Of a stretch of DNA of 44,977 bases, positions 32,534 through 40,945 are shown one piece after another. The notes under the pieces were generated by a model. The model searched no databases, was not told the DNA's origin, and saw nothing but the letters and a program-made list of their open reading frames with translations. The stretch is from Treponema sp. (GTDB lineage: Bacteria; Spirochaetota; Spirochaetia; Treponematales; Breznakiellaceae): assembly GCA_009787795.1 (NCBI GenBank), contig WQSP01000003.1:1-44977 (forward strand). The letters run 5' to 3'. Position 1 is the stretch's first letter. Every line of letters begins with the position of its first letter. The position numbers and the translations under genes are program-made.

Positions 32534-34427
32534 CATGCAAAAAAGAATTTTAATATTGGAAGATTCCGATATTTTTTCCGATATGCTGTTCGAAGCTTTT
32601 GGCACTTCCGGTTTCTTATTGGAAAGGGCCGTTAACGGTTTTGAAGGAATAAAAAAAGTCTATTCGTTTTTGCCGCATTTGATAATAACCGACATTGAAA
32701 TGCCCCTGTTCAAGGGATACCAGGTTACGCGCCTTTTAAAGTCGCGCAAGAACACAAAAAACATTCCTGTTGTCATGTTTACGTCTTTGGAAGAAACAAA
32801 AGACAAATTCTGGGGAGCCCAGGCGGGAGCCGATTATTATATCGAAAAAACTCCCGACAATATTGAACCTCTTGTAAGGGAAGTGACAAAATTACTGTCT
32901 TCCAAACAGGATATTGATTTTGGCGCGATAGAAAAAGAAAGCAAAAAAATAAACAACGATTCCATCATAGAAATTACAAACAATCTTTTGGACAACAAAC
33001 TTTTCCAGACAACCATTGTCGGTTTGCTTGCCGAGTTGTCGGGAGAAGCGCATTCTTTGGATACTGTCGTTCATGGAATATTCGATTTATTGAAAAATTC
33101 ATGCGAAGCGGAAATTGCAATCATGATGATTCGCTCAGGCAACAGTTTTTTGCATGTTTATTCTTCCAATTACTCGGGATTTGCCAAAGAACAATTTGAA
33201 AATTTTTCCGGTATTTGCTTTTCCGATTTTGGCAATCTTTTCCCCGATTTTGGGCATTTGTCGAAATCTTCCAAACATTTTTTAAAGGAAGGAACCAATA
33301 CAAACAGCATAACATCTTATGTACGCATTCCGCTTAAAATATCGGGAGAAATATTCGCTTCTCTTCACATTGCAAATACAATCAACGATTACTTTTCTCC
33401 TTCCATTATGGAAAACCTGAATGTTTTTGCAGCCTCCGCATCTCCTGTTGTTTCAAACGCGCTTACCATGCACGAAATGACCGTTCTGCAAAAAAATACG
33501 CGCATGGCGTTTGCGCGTTATGTTCCCGCCGACGTCATTGACGAACTGATAAACGAAACGACAAAAAAAGCGCAAAAAAGCGAAAACAGATACGTCTCTG
33601 TCCTGTTCTGCGACATAAGAAATTTTACCAATATTGCGGAAATGTCGGAAGCGCAAAATGTTGTCGATTTTTTAAATACTTATTTTGCAAAAATGGGAAC
33701 GGAAATAATTTCGGAAAACGGACACATTGACAAGTTTATAGGAGACGCGATAATGGCTGTTTTCGGCGCGTTTCATACGACGGAGAACTCGCCTTTAAAC
33801 GCAATAAGGGCGGCAGTAAAAATGCTTGCCGCGCTTGAAATGATAAATTCTTCGTCTTCTTCAAAACTGGGAGAGGATAAAATAGGAATCGGCATCGGCA
33901 TCAATTGCGGCGAATGCATTATCGGCAATATCGGTTTTAAGAACAAAATGGATTTTACGCTGATTGGCGACACTGTAAACATTGCGTCAAGACTTGAAGG
34001 ACTTACAAAAATATACAGGCATCCGCTAATTGTTTCAGAATCCGTTTATGAAGCGGTCAGGGAAAATTTTCTGTTCAGGAAAATTGACAACGTGCGCGTT
34101 AAGGGAAAGGAAAAACCAATCGGCATCTATGCCGTCTATTCGGGATTCTACGGCACAGAGGGAAAAAGATTAAGATCGGGGGGCACCGCCGACATCGTTT
34201 CGGTTCCGTCCCTTTTGATAAACCGCGAAACTCTTGCCAATTACAATAAGGGATTGCAGGTTTTTTACATGCGCGAATGGAAACTTGCGCAGGAATATTT
34301 TATAAAGTCGCTTGAATTCGACAATGAGGATTTTCTTTCCAAAACGTATCTTGAACGCGCAATTGAATATGAAAAATCTCCGCCCGACGAAGACTGGGAC
34401 GGAATAATCACAATAAAAAGAAAATAA
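32526..34427 (+). CDS. Response-regulator adenylate/guanylate cyclase (REC-GAF-class III cyclase)
   Basis: This 633-residue protein has a receiver at about 6-120 (LILEDSDIFSD, phospho-acceptor Asp in LIITDIEMPLFKGY, Lys in YYIEK). A GAF-like domain follows (about 165-320). A class III cyclase domain spans about 350-545: metal-binding Asp in LFCDIRNFT and FIGDAIMAVFG, then NKMDFTLIGDTVNIASRLEG holding the substrate-base Lys and Asp pattern expected for ATP and the transition-state Asn and Arg. The tail (about 555-633) looks TPR-like. It probably makes cAMP when its receiver is phosphorylated by the neighbouring CheA. cAMP rather than cGMP is inferred from the Lys/Asp pair. The ATG overlaps the cheA end. 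Confidence 0.93.
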   Translation: MPDMQKRILILEDSDIFSDMLFEAFGTSGFLLERAVNGFEGIKKVYSFLPHLIITDIEMPLFKGYQVTRLLKSRKNTKNIPVVMFTSLEETKDKFWGAQAGADYYIEKTPDNIEPLVREVTKLLSSKQDIDFGAIEKESKKINNDSIIEITNNLLDNKLFQTTIVGLLAELSGEAHSLDTVVHGIFDLLKNSCEAEIAIMMIRSGNSFLHVYSSNYSGFAKEQFENFSGICFSDFGNLFPDFGHLSKSSKHFLKEGTNTNSITSYVRIPLKISGEIFASLHIANTINDYFSPSIMENLNVFAASASPVVSNALTMHEMTVLQKNTRMAFARYVPADVIDELINETTKKAQKSENRYVSVLFCDIRNFTNIAEMSEAQNVVDFLNTYFAKMGTEIISENGHIDKFIGDAIMAVFGAFHTTENSPLNAIRAAVKMLAALEMINSSSSSKLGEDKIGIGIGINCGECIIGNIGFKNKMDFTLIGDTVNIASRLEGLTKIYRHPLIVSESVYEAVRENFLFRKIDNVRVKGKEKPIGIYAVYSGFYGTEGKRLRSGGTADIVSVPSLLINRETLANYNKGLQVFYMREWKLAQEYFIKSLEFDNEDFLSKTYLERAIEYEKSPPDEDWDGIITIKRK

Positions 34428-34439
34428 AAGAGGTAAGAC

Positions 34440-35954
34440 ATGAAATTGGAAGAAATCAACGAACGAATAAAAAAAGACGAGTATCAGGGCGAATTGTTAA
34501 TAAATAAAATTCGTTTTTGCCTTGGCATAATTTTTGTTGCAAGCCTTTTTCTTCTTTCCCTGTTAAGAAATATTGAAGGTCTGCCGCATTACCCTTTTCG
34601 CACATTTATATTTACATCCTGTTTTTTACTCTACTCTGTCGTCGTTTATTTTTACATTAAAAACAACAGGGTTCTTGACAAGTATTTCAAATATATTCTT
34701 GTTACGATCGATTCTTTGCTTATAAGCGCGGCAATTTGGGCGGGATGCACCTACCCCGAACTTTCTCCTCCAATAGTTTTTCTTTCCATTCAGGCGCTTT
34801 TTTACATGGTGCTCATAATGGCGGGGTCGTTCAGATACAGCGTTTCCTGCGCGTTTTATTCGGGATTTTTTTCCGGTTTTTGCTATCTGATTGTCGTTTA
34901 TGCAAACGGAAAATATCTCGATTTGCCGTATTTTTTCCACTTTGAGGGCAGCGTGATAAATGTAAATTTTCCCCTTTACAACGAAGCTTTTCGCGTAATT
35001 GCGATGATTGTTATGGGGCTTGTTTCGGGAATAGCAAGCAAACGTCATTTCCTTCTTTTTAAAAACATGATTGAATCCCAGGCGGATGCCGCATTTGCAG
35101 CTTCCAAAACGGTCGAGCAGACGAAAACAATGGCAAAGGTCATAAAAAAATCGACAGACGAAATATTTTTATCGTCAAAGGACATTTTTTCAACAGCCAA
35201 CAATCAGGCTGCAAGCATTCAGGAAATAGAAAGCACCATAAGCGAAAACACAAAGATCGCGGGAGAGATTCAGGACAAGACGACAAGCGTTGCGAACATT
35301 TCTTCCAAAATGGAAAATGACGTAATACACGGCTTTTCCGTTTTGGGACACAACGTCGAACAATTAATAGACATTAAAAAGAAAAACGACGGCGTTATTG
35401 CAGGCATCATAAGCCTTGGAAACAAAATTTTAAAAATACGCGACATAGTGAAAAACATTAACACCATAACGGATCAGACAAAAGTTATCGCGTTTAATGC
35501 GGCACTGGAAGCCGCAAGCGCAGGAGACAAGGGAAAACGTTTTTCTGTCGTGGCAAGCGAAGTAAACAGGCTTGCGGACGATATTTCCGTTCTTACAAAA
35601 CAGATAAGGGAAAACGTGGAAGAGATACAAAATTCTTCTTCGTCATTAATCATTTCCAGCGAAGAAAGCGCGGATAAAATAACGGAAGGCAATCATCTGA
35701 TAAAGGAACTTGAAGACATATTCCGCGAGATCAGATCGGGAGCCGAGATAACATCGAATCAGGCGCAGACAATTTCCGTTTTTTCCCACAAGCAGCTAAA
35801 GTCGTCCGAACATATCAATATTGCAATTTCAGACATCTCCAAAGGTTTGTTCAGTTTTATCCAATCTACAAAAGTGGCAACGTCTTCGGCTGAAGGGCTT
35901 ACGGAAATGATAAAGGAGCTTGATACCATTCTGACTGGACAAAACGCCAAATAA
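34440..35954 (+). CDS. Methyl-accepting chemotaxis transducer with six-helix membrane sensor (copy 2)
   Basis: This 504-residue protein is the paralogue of the transducer at 28826-30358. The membrane region has the same six-segment order (FCLGIIFVASLFLLSLLRNI, FIFTSCFLLYSVVVYFYIKN, IQALFYMVLIMAGSFRYSVS, VIAMIVMGLVSGIASKRHF). The signalling region is almost the same in the tip and neighbouring helices (SSKDIFSTANNQAASIQEIE, ASAGDKGKRFSVVASEVNR). The membrane half differs more than the signalling half, which suggests two different inputs into one array. AAAGAGGT lies upstream of the ATG. It follows the cyclase by 12 bases and precedes the receptor by eight. Confidence 0.92.
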   Translation: MKLEEINERIKKDEYQGELLINKIRFCLGIIFVASLFLLSLLRNIEGLPHYPFRTFIFTSCFLLYSVVVYFYIKNNRVLDKYFKYILVTIDSLLISAAIWAGCTYPELSPPIVFLSIQALFYMVLIMAGSFRYSVSCAFYSGFFSGFCYLIVVYANGKYLDLPYFFHFEGSVINVNFPLYNEAFRVIAMIVMGLVSGIASKRHFLLFKNMIESQADAAFAASKTVEQTKTMAKVIKKSTDEIFLSSKDIFSTANNQAASIQEIESTISENTKIAGEIQDKTTSVANISSKMENDVIHGFSVLGHNVEQLIDIKKKNDGVIAGIISLGNKILKIRDIVKNINTITDQTKVIAFNAALEAASAGDKGKRFSVVASEVNRLADDISVLTKQIRENVEEIQNSSSSLIISSEESADKITEGNHLIKELEDIFREIRSGAEITSNQAQTISVFSHKQLKSSEHINIAISDISKGLFSFIQSTKVATSSAEGLTEMIKELDTILTGQNAK

Positions 35955-35962
35955 GGAATAAA

Positions 35963-38617
35963 ATGACAATCATGCGCCTTTACCCGATCAGATTTGCTGC
36001 CGTATTTTTTTTGTTCTTCTCATGCTTTTTTCTGTTTGCCCGCGATGTCAGAATTACGGTTATCGACTCCGATTTGAATCTTCCGCTGGAAGGCGCAACG
36101 GTAAGAACCAGAGACGGAATCGAATATACATGCGATGCAAACGGAAACGTTACAATACAGGCTCCCGAAGACAGGCAGATAATTGTACAAGCCGCTTATC
36201 CGGGTTATGAAGCGGGAATTATATCAATTCCTGTTACAGGCAATCATTTTACAATACAGCTTCGTCTGTCGGGAGTTATGCAGGCAAGAGAGCTTGTAAT
36301 AGAAGCGGAAAGACCCGGGCAAAACGAAACCAGAACAGGGCGCAGTATCGCGGTAAGTTCGCGCGACATATCCCAAACGGCGGAAATCGGCATAATCGAA
36401 GATGTTATGAGCACCATTTCACTTCTTCCGGGCGTAAGCTATTCGGGTTTTCTGGACGCGCAACCAAGCATTCGCGGAGGACATCCGGGAGACATGAGCG
36501 CGTCGTTAAACGGTTTTTATATAAACAATCCGTTTTTTTGGGGTGGCACTTTTTCAATTTTTGATCCGCGAATGGTACAGCACGCGCAATTGTCTCACGG
36601 CGTTTTTTCATCACGCTATGGACATACAATTTCGGGGTTACTCGAAATTACGACAAAAAACCCCTCTCCCACACAAACGCAGTTTGAATTAAGCATGAAT
36701 ACAAGCGCCGCCAACTTTAACATATCCGTTCCGTTTGCAGGAAAGGGAGGGATATTGGTAATGGGCAGGATCACATATTACGATCCTGTTTTGGCTCTTG
36801 CGGGCGAATTGTCACCCTTAATTCCCGAGCTTGAACTTGTTTCTTCGTTTGAGCCCGTTCCGTACATAAGAACCGCAACATTAAACGGCAATTACAGATT
36901 TACCGACAAACTGGAACTTAACGCAACAGGATTTTTCGGCATGGACGGCGTTGGCGTAAAATTCAACAATGTCAGTACCGTTAATGAATTTCTTTCAAGC
37001 AATACGTCAATAGATTTTTTGTTTACAAATTATCAGGCTTTCTTCACTTCTTCCCTTTCATGGAATCCGAGCGCAAATACGCTTTTGAAATTCATGGCGG
37101 GAACGGGTTATGAAGAACAGGTAAATTACGGCAACATCAATTATGACATAAACAGAAGTTTTTCCGATACATTCAAAACCACTTACCCTGCATACTTTTC
37201 GCTTTTTCAGAATATCCAGGGAGCCGATTACAATTTTAAGGATTCAGGTCTTATCGATCAAAGCGAATCAAATTTGAACGTTCAGGGAAGGCTTGATTTT
37301 GACTGGGAAATTTCCAAACATGTTCTTTTGTCGGCGGGAGCGCAGACAATGTACAATCATTTTAACGCTTCCGGCATACAGAGCATGACAATAGAAAGGG
37401 CTTTTAACGGAAGCAACGGCATTACGGATCCTGCAATGAGGGAACAAATAGAAGCGCAAATTACCGGTTATTTTTCGCCGTATCCTGTGCCGCCTGCGTT
37501 ATATGATTTTTTGATAGTTGCATTTCCTGTCGGATATCCTCCCAATCCCAGCAACAATTTGCTTTCGACATCGGGATTCATCCTTGGAGAATTCAGCATC
37601 GGAAACAGGTTTAATGCGGAGCTTGGAATAAGAATCGATCATTTCATGTTATTCGGCAAAAACGATTTTACGGTGCAAAGCGATCCTGTTTTCAATCCGC
37701 GGTTGAATCTTGAATTCAATCTTTACAGCGGTTCGGGATTTTTCAGGAAAATCGATCTTGCTCTGGGTACGGGCATTTTTTCTTCCATAAACAGCAATGT
37801 TTTTTCTGCGGAGGAACAGTACAATATAACAAAATTCAATCCAAACCGTTCGTGGACTTCCATCTTTGGAATTAAATTCGAATTCCCGCAGTCCATTACC
37901 CTTAATGTCGAAGGTTATTACAAACATATATACGATCGAATGTATATCGTAATGAATACGGCAACCGACGATTACAACACCTCTTATGACATCTCGCCGC
38001 ACTTCGACGGGGAAGGAACGGTTTGGGGCATTGATGTAATGATTCAAAAACTTCAATCGCGTTATTTTGACGGATGGCTTTCGTATTCCTTCAGTTATGC
38101 AAAATACAGGGATCCGCAGGGAGGGAATCAGGGTATCGGCGGAGGAAACCGCGGAAACGACTGGTATTTTCCGACATTCCACAGATTCCATACGCTAAAC
38201 CTTGTAATGAATTACAAGCCTGTCCAAAGCATTAACATCTATACGCGCTTTGGATTGGCATCGGGAGTTCCGTTAAGAAGAAGGTCCGAAGAAGGTCCTG
38301 TAAGCCTGCCTGTCTATCTTTATGAAAACGAAATTTTTATAGAAAAGTTTTACTGGCGTTCTTCTTATGACGATTCAAACCGCACAACTCCTTCCCTTAA
38401 TCTTGACATCAAGTTTTCCTATTTTGGAACCAACAGAAAGGGAAGATCAAGATATGAATTTTATTTTGCCGTGGAAAACGTGCTTGGGTTATTGTACAGC
38501 GCTCAGGGCAACACGAGCTTTAACCAATACACAGGCGAAATGGATACAGGCAGTTTTGCCGCAACTTTTGACATGCCGATTCCAATTCCGTCTTTCGGTT
38601 TCAGAATCAGTTATTAA
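35963..38617 (+). CDS. TonB-dependent outer-membrane receptor with N-terminal carboxypeptidase-regulatory-like domain
   Basis: This 884-residue receptor starts with a signal peptide (RFAAVFFLFFSCFFLFA), then a beta-sandwich resembling the carboxypeptidase regulatory-like domain (about 27-110, VRITVIDSDLNLPLEGATVRT), as in many Bacteroidetes receptors. A plug domain follows (about 125-230: IEDVMSTISLLPGVS, PSIRGGHPGDMSASLNGFYI, GHTISGLLEITTKN). The rest is a beta-barrel of alternating aromatic strands ending in the aromatic signature FGFRISY. It imports an unknown substrate through the outer membrane using energy from the ExbB-ExbD-TonB genes just downstream. AAGGA lies five bases before the ATG. 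It is in the same unit as the chemosensory genes with an eight-base gap. Confidence 0.9.
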   Translation: MTIMRLYPIRFAAVFFLFFSCFFLFARDVRITVIDSDLNLPLEGATVRTRDGIEYTCDANGNVTIQAPEDRQIIVQAAYPGYEAGIISIPVTGNHFTIQLRLSGVMQARELVIEAERPGQNETRTGRSIAVSSRDISQTAEIGIIEDVMSTISLLPGVSYSGFLDAQPSIRGGHPGDMSASLNGFYINNPFFWGGTFSIFDPRMVQHAQLSHGVFSSRYGHTISGLLEITTKNPSPTQTQFELSMNTSAANFNISVPFAGKGGILVMGRITYYDPVLALAGELSPLIPELELVSSFEPVPYIRTATLNGNYRFTDKLELNATGFFGMDGVGVKFNNVSTVNEFLSSNTSIDFLFTNYQAFFTSSLSWNPSANTLLKFMAGTGYEEQVNYGNINYDINRSFSDTFKTTYPAYFSLFQNIQGADYNFKDSGLIDQSESNLNVQGRLDFDWEISKHVLLSAGAQTMYNHFNASGIQSMTIERAFNGSNGITDPAMREQIEAQITGYFSPYPVPPALYDFLIVAFPVGYPPNPSNNLLSTSGFILGEFSIGNRFNAELGIRIDHFMLFGKNDFTVQSDPVFNPRLNLEFNLYSGSGFFRKIDLALGTGIFSSINSNVFSAEEQYNITKFNPNRSWTSIFGIKFEFPQSITLNVEGYYKHIYDRMYIVMNTATDDYNTSYDISPHFDGEGTVWGIDVMIQKLQSRYFDGWLSYSFSYAKYRDPQGGNQGIGGGNRGNDWYFPTFHRFHTLNLVMNYKPVQSINIYTRFGLASGVPLRRRSEEGPVSLPVYLYENEIFIEKFYWRSSYDDSNRTTPSLNLDIKFSYFGTNRKGRSRYEFYFAVENVLGLLYSAQGNTSFNQYTGEMDTGSFAATFDMPIPIPSFGFRISY

Positions 38618-38632
38618 CGGGGTGTTTGAACT

Positions 38633-39454
38633 ATGAAAAAAGCGATTTGCATTTTGTCCGTAATGTTTTTTCTGAACAGTTGTCTTGGACTTATGGACGG
38701 AGCGGGAAGCATTCTTGACGGATCCCGTTTTGCCGAAAAAACAATTTTTTCCGCAAGCAATTATATTAATGACGCCGAAATGCAAATCCTGGTCGTAGAA
38801 AACAAAACATCGGAAAAATCAATAATCATTTCCATTGCGAATTATCCGATGATGCGCATTCGCGCCACTTTTCCGGATGAAAACGGCAATTTCATGTTTA
38901 CTTCGCTTGAATATTTGTCGGGAAACACACACGGCTGGAATGAATTTTCATTGCAGCTTTTGGGCGGCGGAAAACTTGCAATAAACGACAGTTCTTTTGA
39001 TTTTGACATAACGGAAGAAATCGAGGGTATTCAGATAACACAGGGACGCATTCATCGCTATGACACAAGAATTACGGGCGACGAAGCCGTTACGGCGCTC
39101 AGAAACCGTTTTGAGCGCGTATTGGCCCTTACAGAATGGATGTTAACTGTCGAGGGCGCTCCAAAAAATCAATCCTTAAAGGAATTTGAAAAACACTGGA
39201 AACCCCTGCTTGTCCCCGAGGCTGTCACGTCAAGAAACAGACCGGAAGGTTGGCGTCAGGAAGGCGATGTATTTATCCGCGCAGAAGACATTCGCTGGAA
39301 TACAAGTTTTACCGAGCGCGTTTTCCCGCAGGAACTTTGGCTTGTAAGAAACACTGGAACCCTGTTAAGGGATTGGGAAGAAGCAATCTCACTTATTTAC
39401 ATGCGGTACGAATGGAAAAATATTTTGGAAATTTTTACAAAGAGAGGTAATTAA
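38633..39454 (+). CDS. Unknown lipoprotein between TonB-dependent receptor and ExbB
   Basis: A 273-residue protein with a lipoprotein signal (KAICILSVMFFLNSC, Cys at about 17). The middle looks beta-rich (MQILVVENKTSEKSIIISIA, WNEFSLQLLGGGKLAINDS); the C-terminal half is more helical (FERVLALTEWML). I recognise no family; it is far too short for a SusD-type binding protein. Its position, 15 bases after the receptor and sharing a base with exbB, suggests it works with the receptor, perhaps as a substrate-binding or receptor-assembly partner. Confidence 0.75.
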   Translation: MKKAICILSVMFFLNSCLGLMDGAGSILDGSRFAEKTIFSASNYINDAEMQILVVENKTSEKSIIISIANYPMMRIRATFPDENGNFMFTSLEYLSGNTHGWNEFSLQLLGGGKLAINDSSFDFDITEEIEGIQITQGRIHRYDTRITGDEAVTALRNRFERVLALTEWMLTVEGAPKNQSLKEFEKHWKPLLVPEAVTSRNRPEGWRQEGDVFIRAEDIRWNTSFTERVFPQELWLVRNTGTLLRDWEEAISLIYMRYEWKNILEIFTKRGN

Positions 39455-40128
39455 TGGACAGCGCATCTTTTTCACTTTTGGAATTGTTTAAACTTGGGGG
39501 CGTTGTCATGTGGCCCCTTCTTGCATTCTCCATTTCTGTTGTTGCAATTACAATAGAACGCCTGTTTTATTTTCTCAATCATAATCTTGATGTGGAAGAA
39601 ATTTCGCAAAAAACAATGGATTTTGTCAGGGAAAAGAATTTTTCGGGCGCAGACGAATATTTATCCGGGCTTAAGGGAAAAAACATGGCCGCCCGCGTTC
39701 TTCTTTCGCTTGTTCTTCATGCAAAACCGGAAACCCAATTTAACGAGCGGCGCGCCGAAAAAGCCGCCGAAACCGAAGCTTCCAACTGCATCAATTCATT
39801 GGAAAACGGATTTAATTTTTTAACCGCTCTTGGCTCTTTGTCTCCGCTAACGGGCTTTTTGGGAACGGTAACGGGCATGATAGGCGCTTTCAGATCAATT
39901 GCGGAAGCCACTGAAGTAAACGCCCAAATTGTCGCAAACGGCATTTACGAAGCGTTAATCACAACCGTATTCGGCCTTATTATCGCAATAATCGCGATGA
40001 TCTCCCATTCGGTTTTTTCCTACATCGTTGACAGATTTGCCGCAAAAGTTGAAGGCGCGTGTACACAACTCATAGAAGAGCTGAGTATTGAATCGGAAAA
40101 TCATCATGCAAAAAAAGCGCACGGCTGA
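39454..40128 (+). CDS. exbB: ExbB/TolQ/MotA-family proton channel protein
   Basis: This 224-residue inner-membrane protein has three membrane segments (about 13-33 VVMWPLLAFSISVVAITIERL; about 115-140 FLTALGSLSPLTGFLGTVTG; about 165-190 ALITTVFGLIIAIIAMISHS) with a cytoplasmic domain between the first two. The GTVTGMIGAF motif and the Thr in TTVFGL are family hallmarks. With ExbD it uses the proton gradient to energise TonB. The next genes are two exbD copies and tonB, so ExbB rather than TolQ or MotA is the right reading. AGAGAGG precedes the ATG. Confidence 0.93.
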   Translation: MDSASFSLLELFKLGGVVMWPLLAFSISVVAITIERLFYFLNHNLDVEEISQKTMDFVREKNFSGADEYLSGLKGKNMAARVLLSLVLHAKPETQFNERRAEKAAETEASNCINSLENGFNFLTALGSLSPLTGFLGTVTGMIGAFRSIAEATEVNAQIVANGIYEALITTVFGLIIAIIAMISHSVFSYIVDRFAAKVEGACTQLIEELSIESENHHAKKAHG

Positions 40129-40139
40129 ATCGGGGTCGT

Positions 40140-40547
40140 ATGAAAATATCACGGCGTAAAAAATACGGTTTTCTTGAAACATGCGCGGCAAGCGATCTTG
40201 CTTTCCTTTTGATTATTTATTTTCTTGTCATCGCGGGTTTTAACATCAATAAAGGCTATATAATGAATCTTCCCGCAAAAGATTCAACGCGAATGATAAT
40301 GCGCGACGATCTTCTTCGTTTTGAAATGACAGAAACAGGCGAAATTGTTCATTCGGGTGAAATCATCCCGATTAACCGCGCAAGGTCCCTAATTGCCTCA
40401 TCGCAAAGGGAAAATCCTAATCTTTCCGTAATAATTTCAATTGACAGCAATGCCGAATGGCAAAGGGTTGTTCATTTTGTGGAGATTGCCCAGGATTTGC
40501 AAGTCGATTCGTTTTCTTTTTCCATGAAAAAGGAGGATGAACTGTGA
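40140..40547 (+). CDS. exbD: ExbD/TolR family protein (first copy)
   Basis: A 135-residue protein with one N-terminal membrane segment carrying the conserved proton-path Asp (AASDLAFLLIIYFLVIAGF, Asp at about 20), then a periplasmic domain. It forms the TonB-energising complex with ExbB. It differs clearly from the next gene in sequence, so the two copies could be paired subunits of one complex. The end overlaps the next gene by four bases (GTGA). Confidence 0.88.
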   Translation: MKISRRKKYGFLETCAASDLAFLLIIYFLVIAGFNINKGYIMNLPAKDSTRMIMRDDLLRFEMTETGEIVHSGEIIPINRARSLIASSQRENPNLSVIISIDSNAEWQRVVHFVEIAQDLQVDSFSFSMKKEDEL

Positions 40548-40945
40548 AGCTCAGGAGAAAAAGCCAATTTGTAAATGTTCCGCTTTTTTCGACATCGGAC
40601 ATCGCCTTTTTGCTTTTAATCTTCATAATGCTGGTTTCCCTTATCAATTACAGGGTGGAAGTGAAAATAGATTACCCCGAGGCGCAGTCGGCTTTGCGCG
40701 CAACTGCGGAAAAAAACCTTGAAGTGTGGGTACAAAAAGACGGAAACATTTTTCTTGACGGACTTGCATCCGACAGACTTGAATTTGAAAGAAAAATTCA
40801 AAATTTGTACATAACATCTCCTGACACAAGAGTTCACATTATCGCCGACAAGAACACTCCTTATATGCACATTAATTCAATATTGGAGATTATGCAGCTT
40901 CTTCAATACCGCGTTGTAAGTTTTGTGGTAAAAACCAATGAATGA
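40544..40945 (+). CDS. exbD: ExbD/TolR family protein (second copy)
   Basis: A 133-residue protein with the same plan: basic N-terminus, a membrane segment with conserved Asp (TSDIAFLLLIFIMLVSLI) and a periplasmic domain (VHIIADKNTPYMHINSILEI, the usual ExbD closing pattern). The start is GTG at 40544, placed by AAGGAGG upstream and a GTGA overlap with the first copy. The end overlaps tonB by eight bases. Two exbD genes in series are common in Bacteroidetes-like TonB clusters. Confidence 0.88.
   Translation: MKLRRKSQFVNVPLFSTSDIAFLLLIFIMLVSLINYRVEVKIDYPEAQSALRATAEKNLEVWVQKDGNIFLDGLASDRLEFERKIQNLYITSPDTRVHIIADKNTPYMHINSILEIMQLLQYRVVSFVVKTNE

Noticed and set aside
37649-38191. 180-residue minus-strand ORF
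   Set aside because: Antisense to the TonB-dependent receptor barrel; no start signal or motif.
39454-40128. MotA flagellar stator for the ExbB-like gene
   Set aside because: Length of 224 residues, three membrane segments and the following exbD, exbD and tonB genes point to ExbB.
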